A stretch of 64,000 bases of DNA. Source: an uncultured Alphaproteobacteria bacterium (GTDB lineage: Bacteria; Pseudomonadota; Alphaproteobacteria; HIMB59; GCA-002718135). A program made the translations under genes and the position numbers. Numbering within the stretch: position 1 is the stretch's first letter; each line of letters opens with the position of its first letter. Location: NCBI GenBank assembly GCA_902610845.1, contig CACLXJ010000004.1, forward strand, positions 17,962 to 81,961, given 5' to 3'. The notes under the pieces were generated by a model. The model searched no databases, was not told where the DNA came from, and saw only the letters and a program-made list of their open reading frames with translations. Shown here piece after piece: positions 1 to 9,444 of this stretch.

Positions 1-52
1 GTAAAAAAATCAAGATAAAAAAGCTTATTTAACTATTAAATTTAGTTGATTT

Positions 53-880
53 TTAATTATTTGGTGAAAGAACTTTTTCGTGAGGCATTACTATTTTTTT
101 TTGAAATTCAGTAAGATTTGATAGTAATTTTTTTGAAGGTCTATACGGGTGTCTGAAAAAACCCCAAGAAGGTCCATATCTGTAAACAACAATTCTTCTT
201 TCTCCCTTATTTGTTCTTTTTGCAGACCCATGACAGAGTGAATCAACAAATAATAGTCCATCACCAGCTTTTAAATAAATTTCCTTTGAAGCAGTCATAT
301 TATCAGCAGATGTAACTTTGCCTTTTTTCATAGAATGTTTTTCAAATTCGGGATGACGTATATTTGATTTATGAGATGAAGGTATAATTACAGTACCGCC
401 ATCACCAGGACCAATATCTTTTAACGCTAATAAGATATTTACTTGACCACAATGAAACTTTCCTTCTTGAAATCTATAATGATTTCTTTGAAGAGCTTCG
501 TGATGGCCAGAGTGAATGCCAATAGCTTCCCCCGGTCCTCTTATGTTAGCAAAATTTTCATCAATAAATAAAGGACCGTGATGTTGATCAAAAGTATCTT
601 TGCCTCCAACAAAATGAAGCATATGATTAATCCAAGATGGATGATCAATTAATTTTTCGAATGGCTTACCTGCTTCGTAAATTTGCTGAAGATTAAGACC
701 CTCTTTTCCACCATAGTTGTGACCATGAACATGTCCTGCCCATTCATCATTTTTTACATTTTTTAATTTATCTAAAATATTATTAAGATTTTTTAACTCT
801 TTTTTATTTAAAGCATTTTCAATTACTAAGTATCCATTTAGATCAAATAAATATTCATCAAGCTTAGAAATTTTTTTCAC
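53..880 (-). CDS. Phytanoyl-CoA dioxygenase (PhyH) family protein, paralog 1 (H-S-G variant)
   Basis: ORF 275 aa; PhyH-like layout IHSG...GPGDGGTVIIPSSHKSN...GDGLLFVDSLCHGSAKRTNKGERR; very similar to ORF 3310..4143. Confidence 0.85.
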   Translation of the reverse strand: MKKISKLDEYLFDLNGYLVIENALNKKELKNLNNILDKLKNVKNDEWAGHVHGHNYGGKEGLNLQQIYEAGKPFEKLIDHPSWINHMLHFVGGKDTFDQHHGPLFIDENFANIRGPGEAIGIHSGHHEALQRNHYRFQEGKFHCGQVNILLALKDIGPGDGGTVIIPSSHKSNIRHPEFEKHSMKKGKVTSADNMTASKEIYLKAGDGLLFVDSLCHGSAKRTNKGERRIVVYRYGPSWGFFRHPYRPSKKLLSNLTEFQKKIVMPHEKVLSPNN

Positions 881-925
881 AATTATATTTTGAAGTAAAA
901 ATTAATTCTTTTCAAGAATAAAAGT

Positions 926-2011
926 CTAATTTATGACTGCTTTAAACTCTCCAGTTTTATATCTTGTAGCCATTTCTCCTAAAGTTATGGAATTAATAGC
1001 GGAGGCATTCCCTGCTGTTCCAAATTCTTGTAATCTACTTTTTACAACTTCTTTCATAGCATCTTTTGAAAGTAATAAATATTTTCGTGGATCAAACTGA
1101 GAAGGATTCTCATGAAAATATTTTCTTACTGCAGCTGTGGCTGCTAATCGTAAATCTGTATCAACATTAACTTTTCTAACACCATGCTTAATACCTTCTT
1201 GAATCTCTGAAACAGGTACACCATATGTTTCTTTTATTTTTCCACCGTATTCATTAATAGTTTTTATTAAGTCTTGTGGTACAGAAGATGATCCATGCAT
1301 AACTAAGTGGGTATTTGGAAGTCTTGAATGTATTTCTTTAATTCTATCGATTGCTAAAATATCACCTGTAGGTGGTCTAGAAAATTTATATGCACCATGA
1401 CTTGTTCCTATAGCAATTGCTAGAGCATCAACATTTGTTGCTTTAACAAAGTCTGAAGCTTCATTTGGATCCGTTAACAATTGATCATGATCAAGCTTAC
1501 CTTCTGCTCCAACACCATCTTCTTTTTCACCAGTCCCAGTTTCTAAAGAGCCTAAACATCCAATTTCACCTTCTACAGAAACTCCCAATGCGTGTGCCAT
1601 ATCAGTAGTTTCTTTAGTAACTCTAACATTATAATCAAAATCTGAAGGTGTTTTTTGATCATCCAATAAAGAACCATCCATCATCACAGAAGTAAAACCA
1701 AGATCGATACAATTTTTACAATCTGATGGAGAACCACCATGATCTTGATGTAAAACAGTTGGAATGTCTGAAAACTCGTCCATTGCTGCTTCAACTAATT
1801 TTTTAACAAAAATTGGTCCAGCATATTTTCTGGCAGCACCAGACGCTTGCAGAATAACAGGACTATTTAATTCTTTAGCCCCTTCCATTATTGCTCTGAT
1901 TGCTTCTAAGTTATTAACGTTAAATGCAGGTACACCATAATTATTTTCAGCTGCATGATCTAATAGTTGTCGAAGTGAGATTAATGACATATGGGATATC
2001 TTCTTAAACAT
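926..2011 (-). CDS. fba: Class II fructose-bisphosphate aldolase (start may be the internal Met at 1990)
   Basis: [27 protein letters not shown]..., [28 protein letters not shown] motifs. Confidence 0.93.
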   Translation of the reverse strand: MFKKISHMSLISLRQLLDHAAENNYGVPAFNVNNLEAIRAIMEGAKELNSPVILQASGAARKYAGPIFVKKLVEAAMDEFSDIPTVLHQDHGGSPSDCKNCIDLGFTSVMMDGSLLDDQKTPSDFDYNVRVTKETTDMAHALGVSVEGEIGCLGSLETGTGEKEDGVGAEGKLDHDQLLTDPNEASDFVKATNVDALAIAIGTSHGAYKFSRPPTGDILAIDRIKEIHSRLPNTHLVMHGSSSVPQDLIKTINEYGGKIKETYGVPVSEIQEGIKHGVRKVNVDTDLRLAATAAVRKYFHENPSQFDPRKYLLLSKDAMKEVVKSRLQEFGTAGNASAINSITLGEMATRYKTGEFKAVIN

Positions 2012-2035
2012 TAAAAAAATTAATTCAACAATACA

Positions 2036-3169
2036 GTGAGAGAAATTTTTAAATATTCAAATTTAATTTTTTTATATGCTTTATCTCATAGTTATCTTGC
2101 AACTTGTTTTGCAATAGATCTTAAAATTCAAGGATACGAGGAACGCTATATTGGATTATCATTATCTTTGTGGGGAGTTGGTGTAATTTTTGGAGCAATA
2201 TTACATAATTTAGTTAGAAAAAAATTAAATTTATTTTCTACAATTTTATATGGTTCAATAATTCAATTAAGTTTTTCTATAATTTTTTTAATTGATCAAA
2301 ATACTTTTCTAGTAGCTATTATGCAATTTGTCATGGGAATAACAAGTGCAATTAATTCTTTAACTTTAGAAACATACATAAGTTCAAAATTTAGAAAATC
2401 ATCTGGATTTTATATTTCATTGTTTTGGTCATCAGCAGGTTTAGGCGCAATTACTGGTAGTCTTATTATTGCTATTAATGGAATAAATAATTTTACATAT
2501 TATATTGCCGTTATATTTTTCTTTTTACACTTTATTCCAATCTTTTTATTTAGATTTTCTATAAAACAAATTAGTATTGAAAATGTCAGCATAAAATTAT
2601 CCAAAGATGTTCTAAATAAAATTAAATATTTGCTTATGTGTGTTGTTTTATTTGGTGCATGTGATGCAGGTTTTAGCTCATTATTTCCATCATATTTATT
2701 AGAAGAATCATATAGTGATAAACAAGTTGGAAGAATAAATTTTTTAGCTGGATTAATTGCTTTAGTTTTTTATCCCTTTATGGGTAAGTTAATAGATAAT
2801 TATAATAAGACTGTTATTTTTAATACTTTTTGTTCTATGAATTTTATTAATTTATTTATTCTTTATTTTATCAGTGATTTTTATGTCTATATAATTTGTG
2901 TAGCATTTTATTATTACACCATTGGAACAGTTTTCTTAATTACATTTAATATTGTAGGTAAAAAACTTGAAGGAGGAGTAATAGTTTTTGGAATAGCTGG
3001 TCACTATATTAGTGAAAATATTGGAAGTTTTCTTGGTCCAAATTTAATTGGTAATATCATTAATATAAATATTAATTATTTTTTTTTAATATTTGTTTTC
3101 TTATATTTCTTAATTGTTTTACTGTTCAATTTTAATCAAATTAAAAATGGTGGGCTCTCAGGGACTTGA
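2036..3169 (+). CDS. MFS transporter (GTG start; C-terminus overlaps antisense tRNA)
   Basis: 377 aa with about 12 hydrophobic segments and MFS-like architecture; stop lies inside the tRNA complement. Confidence 0.75.
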   Translation: MREIFKYSNLIFLYALSHSYLATCFAIDLKIQGYEERYIGLSLSLWGVGVIFGAILHNLVRKKLNLFSTILYGSIIQLSFSIIFLIDQNTFLVAIMQFVMGITSAINSLTLETYISSKFRKSSGFYISLFWSSAGLGAITGSLIIAINGINNFTYYIAVIFFFLHFIPIFLFRFSIKQISIENVSIKLSKDVLNKIKYLLMCVVLFGACDAGFSSLFPSYLLEESYSDKQVGRINFLAGLIALVFYPFMGKLIDNYNKTVIFNTFCSMNFINLFILYFISDFYVYIICVAFYYYTIGTVFLITFNIVGKKLEGGVIVFGIAGHYISENIGSFLGPNLIGNIINININYFFLIFVFLYFLIVLLFNFNQIKNGGLSGT

Positions 3170-3224
3170 ACCCCGGACCACCCCGTTATGAGCGGGGCGC
3201 TCTAACCAACTGAGCTAAGAGCCC
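3148..3224 (-). tRNA. tRNA with CAT anticodon (Met or, more likely from the acceptor/D-arm sequence, Ile2)
   Basis: Reverse complement GGGCTCTTAGCTCAGTTGGTTAGAGCGCCCCGCTCATAACGGGGTGGTCCGGGGTTCAAGTCCCTGAGAGCCCACCA folds as a cloverleaf with encoded CCA; anticodon loop CTCATAA. Confidence 0.95.
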
Positions 3225-3309
3225 TTTTTATGCCCTATACATGTAAATTTGATGATTATTAAGCTTTAATTTTATATTGTTATATAGAATTTAATAATAT
3301 TTAACTTTT

Positions 3310-4143
3310 ATGCAGCATCCTAGTGAATTAGAAAAATATCTTTTTGATCTCAAAGGATTTATCATAATCAAAAACGCTTTGTCGAAAAAGGAATTAAAAG
3401 ATTGTAACAAAATAATAGATAAAATTAAAAGTACACCTTCAGATCAATGGAAGGGAAATGTGCATAGTAAAGGAAATATAGATCAGCATGGAGTTGAACT
3501 TCAACAAATTTACGAAGCTGGTAAACCTTTTGAAAAATTAATTGATCACTCTTCATGGATAAATCATATGAAACACTTTGTGGGCGGAGAAGGAACATTT
3601 GATTATAATCATGGACCATTATTTATCGATGAAAACTTCGTAAATGTTAGAGGACCTGGAAAAGCTATTCCAGTTCATTCTGGTGCTCATGAAGGTACTC
3701 AAAGAGGACACTATAGATATCAAAATGGAAAGTTTCATTGTGGTCAAATAAACATTTTGGTAGCATTAACTAAAATCAATAAAGGTGATGGAGGAACAGT
3801 TATAATTCCTGGATCACATAAGTCTAATTTAAAACATCCTCAATTTGACAAGTATAAATTAAAAAAAGATGGAAAGTATAAAACTGCTGATAGCATGATT
3901 GGATCAGAAGAGGTCTATTTAAATGCAGGTGATGCTATATTATTTGTTGATTCTCTTTGTCATGGATCTTCGAGAAGAATTAATAAAGGAGAAAGAAGAG
4001 TTGTTATATATAGATATGGTCCATCTTGGGGCTTCTTCAGGAATAACTACAGGCCTTCAAAAGAATTATTAAATAGACTAACTAAACTTCAAAGAAATAT
4101 TGTAATGCCTCATGAAAAGGTAATGTCTCCAGAAATAAATTAA
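3310..4143 (+). CDS. Phytanoyl-CoA dioxygenase (PhyH) family protein, paralog 2 (H-S-G variant)
   Basis: 277 aa; VHSGAHE...GDGGTVIIPGSHKSN...ILFVDSLCHGSSRR; near-collinear with ORF 53..880. Confidence 0.85.
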   Translation: MQHPSELEKYLFDLKGFIIIKNALSKKELKDCNKIIDKIKSTPSDQWKGNVHSKGNIDQHGVELQQIYEAGKPFEKLIDHSSWINHMKHFVGGEGTFDYNHGPLFIDENFVNVRGPGKAIPVHSGAHEGTQRGHYRYQNGKFHCGQINILVALTKINKGDGGTVIIPGSHKSNLKHPQFDKYKLKKDGKYKTADSMIGSEEVYLNAGDAILFVDSLCHGSSRRINKGERRVVIYRYGPSWGFFRNNYRPSKELLNRLTKLQRNIVMPHEKVMSPEIN

Positions 4144-5666
4144 AGGGACGCAAATTCTAAATAGTCGTTGTGTTTAATAAAATCTTTCATTTGATCATCA
4201 TATTGATCATTGAAACGTTTGTATTCATCTCTGGCAAAAGGTTTTAGATTAAAATTATTCATTTCTTCTCTTGCAATATCTTTTTTAAGCAAACCAAGTC
4301 CATCTAAAACAGGATAGTATAATTGTGACTGAACATGTGGTAGCCCTGATAGATATAAATCAAAATCACTCATCCTAGGTAGTTGGTTGTTCCATTTATT
4401 AATTAATTTTAAGGTATCTTCATGGATGCATTCATTTTTTATAAATTTCCAAAAATCACTATCCTCCCTATTTGAAATATAATGTGTATTCAGAAATATC
4501 ATGAAGTCATCAAATTGATGTCCTACTCTTTCATTAAATTCATCAATTACCTTTTCATTATTAAAATCCATTTCTTCTTTAAGATAATCGGTTGCAAATA
4601 AGATCATTTGTATCAGAGTACTATGGATTGAAGTAGCTTCTAATGGTTCAAGGAAGCCAGAGGCTAATCCAATGGCAATACAATTTTTTACCCATGATTT
4701 TTCTATTCTTCCAGAAGTAAATTTTATGTCATTTCTCGGTTCAATTTCGTGTCCTAAAACTTTCTCTATTTCAATTTTAGCTTCTTCAGGACTAGTAAAA
4801 TCATCACAATATACATAACCCGCACCAATTCTTTCTTGAGTTGGTATTTGCCACATCCAACCATTTTTTTGTGCCCAAGCTAAAGTATAATTACTAATAT
4901 TTTTTTCATCTAATTTTAAAAAAAAAGGCATAGCTCTATTTACTGGTAAATTTTTTTGATAAGATTTCCAACCAACATTAAATATTTTATTTATAAGAAG
5001 TTTTCTGAAGCCTGTACAATCAAAGACTAAATCTGTTTCAATTTCTTTTCCACTTTTAAAATGAAGTTTTTCAATTTCTCCGTTTTGATTTAATGATGCA
5101 TGAGTATAAACTTCATCTAGAATTTCTATATTTTTAGATCTTTTTCTTAAATAGTTTCCAACAAGATTATTATCAAAATGATAAGCATAGAAAAAAGGAC
5201 TCTTTAAATCTGGTCTATTGTTTTCAAAATTAAAGGGAACTTTATTTTTTTCCATTAGTTTTGTATGCAAGTGTACATCAGCAACTGATCTACCCGCAGC
5301 AACAGCATAAACATTTAAATATTCAAAATCTTCGGGAACTTTTTTAGAGGCTAATAAGTGTGGGTCATCAATAGGTCCATAATATTGATGATTTAGTTCT
5401 TTCCAGTCTTTATGAACAATTCCAAATTTTAAGGTTGCTTTTGTTTCTTTTAGAAAGTCTAATTCATCTAAGTTATATCTTTTTAAAAAATCATAAAATA
5501 TACCTGTTGTCCCTTCTCCTACACCAATTATCGGAATACTAGAAGGATCAACAATGGTTACTTTTATATCTTGTTTGTTTGTATAAAAAAAATCACTAAG
5601 AATATATGCAGAAATCCAACCGGCAGTTCCCGCACCAAGAATAGTAACATTTTTTATTTTTCTCAT
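4140..5666 (-). CDS. FAD-dependent tryptophan-halogenase family protein
   Basis: GAGTAGW nucleotide-binding motif; WMWQIP matching WxWxIP; KATLKFG and GFLEPLEATSIH align with the PrnA catalytic Lys and Glu regions. Confidence 0.88.
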   Translation of the reverse strand: MRKIKNVTILGAGTAGWISAYILSDFFYTNKQDIKVTIVDPSSIPIIGVGEGTTGIFYDFLKRYNLDELDFLKETKATLKFGIVHKDWKELNHQYYGPIDDPHLLASKKVPEDFEYLNVYAVAAGRSVADVHLHTKLMEKNKVPFNFENNRPDLKSPFFYAYHFDNNLVGNYLRKRSKNIEILDEVYTHASLNQNGEIEKLHFKSGKEIETDLVFDCTGFRKLLINKIFNVGWKSYQKNLPVNRAMPFFLKLDEKNISNYTLAWAQKNGWMWQIPTQERIGAGYVYCDDFTSPEEAKIEIEKVLGHEIEPRNDIKFTSGRIEKSWVKNCIAIGLASGFLEPLEATSIHSTLIQMILFATDYLKEEMDFNNEKVIDEFNERVGHQFDDFMIFLNTHYISNREDSDFWKFIKNECIHEDTLKLINKWNNQLPRMSDFDLYLSGLPHVQSQLYYPVLDGLGLLKKDIAREEMNNFNLKPFARDEYKRFNDQYDDQMKDFIKHNDYLEFASL

Positions 5667-7288
5667 TAGAAGATAATATCAAAGGCAGATTTTATTAAAT
5701 TCTTCGTATAATCATTCTGTGGGTTTTTTAATATATTTTTTGCCACACCCTGCTCTAAAATTGACCCATCTTTCATAACAATTAAATTGTGACTTATCGA
5801 TCTAATAACTCTTAGGTCATGACTAATAAAAATATAAGTAGTTTTATGATTTTCTTGAAGCTGTAGCAATAATTCTAAAATTTGTTTTTGAATAGATAAA
5901 TCAAGTGCAGATGTAGGTTCATCTAAGAGCACAAATTTTGGGTTTAAAACAAACGATCTTGCAATAGCAATTCTTTGTCTTTGTCCTCCAGAAAACTCAT
6001 GGGGAAATCTAAGCATAGAACTGGGTTCTAAACCAACTTCATTCATTATATTTTCAATTTTATTTAAACGCTCGTTTTTATCTTTTACATTCAGCGCTAC
6101 AATTAATCCTTCTTCAATAATTTGTTTAACTGACAATCGAGGATTTAAAGATGCGTATGGATCTTGGAAAACAATCTGCATTTGATTTCTAAATGGTTTA
6201 AATTGCTTTCTAGATAAATTATCAATTCTATCTTCAAAGAAATTTATTTTACCCTCTACTTCTGTGTTAGATTCTCTGTCGACTAATCTTAATAAAGTTT
6301 GACCTAAAGTAGTTTTACCGGATCCACTTTCACCAACAATTCCGAGAGTCTCACCTTCTTTAAGATCGAGACTAATATTATTAACAGCATTAATTGATAA
6401 AACTTTATTTTTACCTGAAACTTTTACTTTAGTATTGAAGGTTACATTAAGATTATCTCCCGCAAGTATACTTCTTCCACTCTTATCATAATATAAATCT
6501 CTTTCTTCTGGCTCTGAAGATAATAAGTGTTTTGTATAATTATCTTTTGGATTTTCAAAAATTTCTTTTGTTTTTCCTGTTTCCTTTATACTTCCATTAT
6601 ACATTACACAAACTCTATCACTAATTTGTCTGACTATTGTAAGATCATGTGTGATAAACAAAATTGACATTTGATATTTTTTTTGAAGACCTTGGAGTAA
6701 TTTGAGAATCTCTGTTTGTACTGTAACATCAAGAGCGGTAGTTGGTTCATCAGCAATAAGTAAATCAGGATTATTAGCTATAGCAATAGCAATCATAACT
6801 CTTTGCCTTTGCCCTCCTGATAATTGATGTGGGTACTGTGATAATCTAGATTCTGGTTCTGGTATTTGAACTTGATTTAACAATTCTAAACATTTCTCTT
6901 TAAGCTCTTTATCTGAAAATTTTCCGTGAATTTTTAAAACTTCACTGATTTGATTTTCAATTGTGTATATGGGATTTAACGAACTCATCGGTTCCTGAAA
7001 AATCATTGAAATATTTTTTCCTCTAATATTTTGATACTCTTTCTCTGAATAAGAATTTATATTTGTTCCATTAAATTTAATTGAAGTTTTGTCAGATATT
7101 ACAGCGTTCTCGGCAAGTAATCGAATGATCCCTCTGGCTGTAACTGATTTTCCAGAGCCGCTTTCTCCAACCAATGCTAAAGTTTCACCTTTTTTAATAT
7201 GAAATGATATTCCATTTACTGCATTAACTTCACCACTATCAGTATTAAATTTTACAAACAGATTTTCTATTTCAACAAGATTGGTCAT
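5666..7288 (-). CDS. ABC transporter ATP-binding protein with two fused NBDs (oligopeptide/opine type, YejF-like)
   Basis: Two Walker A (GESGSGKS / GESGSGKT) and two LSGGQ/FSGGQ signatures in 540 aa. Confidence 0.92.
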   Translation of the reverse strand: MTNLVEIENLFVKFNTDSGEVNAVNGISFHIKKGETLALVGESGSGKSVTARGIIRLLAENAVISDKTSIKFNGTNINSYSEKEYQNIRGKNISMIFQEPMSSLNPIYTIENQISEVLKIHGKFSDKELKEKCLELLNQVQIPEPESRLSQYPHQLSGGQRQRVMIAIAIANNPDLLIADEPTTALDVTVQTEILKLLQGLQKKYQMSILFITHDLTIVRQISDRVCVMYNGSIKETGKTKEIFENPKDNYTKHLLSSEPEERDLYYDKSGRSILAGDNLNVTFNTKVKVSGKNKVLSINAVNNISLDLKEGETLGIVGESGSGKTTLGQTLLRLVDRESNTEVEGKINFFEDRIDNLSRKQFKPFRNQMQIVFQDPYASLNPRLSVKQIIEEGLIVALNVKDKNERLNKIENIMNEVGLEPSSMLRFPHEFSGGQRQRIAIARSFVLNPKFVLLDEPTSALDLSIQKQILELLLQLQENHKTTYIFISHDLRVIRSISHNLIVMKDGSILEQGVAKNILKNPQNDYTKNLIKSAFDIIF

Positions 7289-8391
7289 TATTTTTTAGTA
7301 GTTGTTGCATAAGGATCAATTGCATCTCTCAAAGCATCGCCCAAAGCATTAAATCCTAAAACTGAAATTAAGATTGCAAATACAGGACTTAGGACCCATG
7401 GATAACTTCCAATGGTTCGCAAATCTTGAGCAGAGTTTAATTGTAGCCCCCAACTAACAAAAGGTGATTGAATCCCAAGTCCTAAAAAACTAAAAAAACT
7501 CTCGGTTAAAATTACTGATGGTATTAATAGTGACACACTAACTATAACATGACTGGTAACATTCGGAAGTAAATGTCGATAAATAATTCTTAAATCATTT
7601 GAACCTAATGCTTCAGCTGCTTTAATATAATCCAATCTTCTTAGTGATAGAGTTTTTCCACGAACCTCTCTTGATAGCTGTGCCCATCTCAGTGATGATA
7701 AAATAAATGCCATAAAAATAAATATTAAAAATGGATCCATCTGTCTTGGAAGTATTGCGACAAGTGATAAATATAATGGTAAATCAGGAAAGGCTAAAGC
7801 TAGTTCTGTAACCCTTTGAGTAGCAATATCAAATTTTCCTGCAAAATAACCAGAACTTATTCCAACTAAAATACCAATGAAAGTGGTAATACTAACTACT
7901 ATTAGTGCAAATAATAATGTTACTCTGCTTCCTTTAAAAATTCTTGATAGCATATCTCTACCGTAAGCATCAGATCCAAGGAAAAATACTTTAGATCCAT
8001 CTTTAGTGGTAAATAAGTGAAAATCTAATTTCATTCCAAGAAAATTATATTTCCACCCCCTTGTAAAAAAATAAAGATAATTTTTTTGTGAATAATCTGT
8101 CTCCATTATAGGTTCAAATGTATCAGGATCAAAAGACTCATTAAAACCATATGAGAATGGTCTTAAAGAAAAATTATTTTCTTCATCAAAAAAGTGAATT
8201 CCCTGCGGTGGATAAAATACTCTATCACTATCTCTTGCCGCAGGATCATAAGGTGATAAAAAATCTGCAAAAACTGCAGAAAAAATTAAAAACCCTACAA
8301 AGACTAAACCAAGTATTCCAACTCTATTTTTTAAAAATCTTTTTTTGACAAGAGAAAAATAAGAATTTTGCAAGTTAGAACTTATTTCCAT
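7288..8391 (-). CDS. ABC transporter permease (DppC/YejE type); ORF track extends to 8481 but likely start is MEISSNL at 8391
   Basis: Membrane protein with permease motif EALGSNDLRIIYRHLLPN; upstream extension overlaps the preceding permease gene. Confidence 0.9.
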   Translation of the reverse strand: MEISSNLQNSYFSLVKKRFLKNRVGILGLVFVGFLIFSAVFADFLSPYDPAARDSDRVFYPPQGIHFFDEENNFSLRPFSYGFNESFDPDTFEPIMETDYSQKNYLYFFTRGWKYNFLGMKLDFHLFTTKDGSKVFFLGSDAYGRDMLSRIFKGSRVTLLFALIVVSITTFIGILVGISSGYFAGKFDIATQRVTELALAFPDLPLYLSLVAILPRQMDPFLIFIFMAFILSSLRWAQLSREVRGKTLSLRRLDYIKAAEALGSNDLRIIYRHLLPNVTSHVIVSVSLLIPSVILTESFFSFLGLGIQSPFVSWGLQLNSAQDLRTIGSYPWVLSPVFAILISVLGFNALGDALRDAIDPYATTTKK

Positions 8392-8396
8392 AATAT

Positions 8397-9395
8397 TTAA
8401 TTCTGCCTTACGCGTGGATCTAAAATGGCTAGTAGAATATCTGCAATAATATTTCCAATTATTAATATTACTGTTAAACAAAATAAAATTGCGGCTGTAG
8501 TATATGTGTCTTGTCTTTGAATGGATTCTACCAAAAGTGGTCCTGCAGTTGGAATGGATAAAACAATTGCAGCTTCTAGTTCTCCCATTAACATATAAGG
8601 TAAAGCAATACCCTGAAACATAACAAGAGGGTGTAAAGCATTTGGAACTGCATGACGATACAACGTTTGATTTTCAGATAAACCTTTTGCTCTTGCAGTT
8701 TCAATATACTGCATTCGCATTACATCTAATAAATTTCCACGCATAACTCGCATGTTATAAGCAAGTCCTCCAATAATTGCGATTAGAAATATTGGCCAAA
8801 TATGAAGTATACCATTCCATAACTTTGCAAATGACATTGGTTGAACTGCGTAATATGGTGAATACATAGAACCCGTGTTGTCAGAATTTAAAACAATTGC
8901 TAACCAATACATAATTAAAAGTGCTAGAAAAAAACGTGGAATTGTCATTCCTAAAAAAGCGAACACAGTAGCTACATTATCACCTAACTTGTTTTGATTT
9001 TTTGCTGCATAAATTCCAATAAATACACCTATAGTTGTTGCAAAAAAATGACAGATTAATGCTATTACTAATGTTCTAGGCAATCTATCAGCTAACATCT
9101 CACTTACAGGTTTGTTGTAGTGCATTGAAAAACCAAAATCAAAATTTAGAACAATATTTTTAATCCAATTAAAATATCTAATTACAACTGGCTCATTCAG
9201 ACCATATTTTTCTCTCAATGATTTTGTAAGTTCTAAAGCTTGTTCTTGTGTAATATTTGCTAAAGCCTTAGTTTGACTAACGTACCACGTTGCATAATCA
9301 CCTGGCGGTAATTCGATAATAAAAAAAATAATTATACTGATTACAAAAAGAAGTGGAAGTGAATAAAGAATTCTTCTGATAATAAATGAAAACAT
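8397..9395 (-). CDS. ABC transporter permease (DppB/YejB type)
   Basis: Membrane protein; motif ARAKGLSENQTLYRHAVPNAL. Confidence 0.92.
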   Translation of the reverse strand: MFSFIIRRILYSLPLLFVISIIIFFIIELPPGDYATWYVSQTKALANITQEQALELTKSLREKYGLNEPVVIRYFNWIKNIVLNFDFGFSMHYNKPVSEMLADRLPRTLVIALICHFFATTIGVFIGIYAAKNQNKLGDNVATVFAFLGMTIPRFFLALLIMYWLAIVLNSDNTGSMYSPYYAVQPMSFAKLWNGILHIWPIFLIAIIGGLAYNMRVMRGNLLDVMRMQYIETARAKGLSENQTLYRHAVPNALHPLVMFQGIALPYMLMGELEAAIVLSIPTAGPLLVESIQRQDTYTTAAILFCLTVILIIGNIIADILLAILDPRVRQN

Positions 9396-9407
9396 ATTTT
9401 TTTATAA

Positions 9408-9434
9408 TGTAAGGGGCTATGTTAGCCCCTTACA
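9408..9434 (-). promoter_or_regulatory. Strong 12-bp stem-loop between binding-protein and permease genes (mRNA 3'-end stabiliser or partial terminator)
   Basis: TGTAAGGGGCTA-TGT-TAGCCCCTTACA, perfect inverted repeat in an otherwise AT-rich intergenic region; no clear U-tract on the minus-strand transcript. Confidence 0.8.
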
Positions 9435-9444
9435 AAAAGATTTA

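Noticed and set aside
3425-3619. Minus-strand ORF inside PhyH-2
   Set aside because: Antisense to a well-supported CDS with no recognisable motif.
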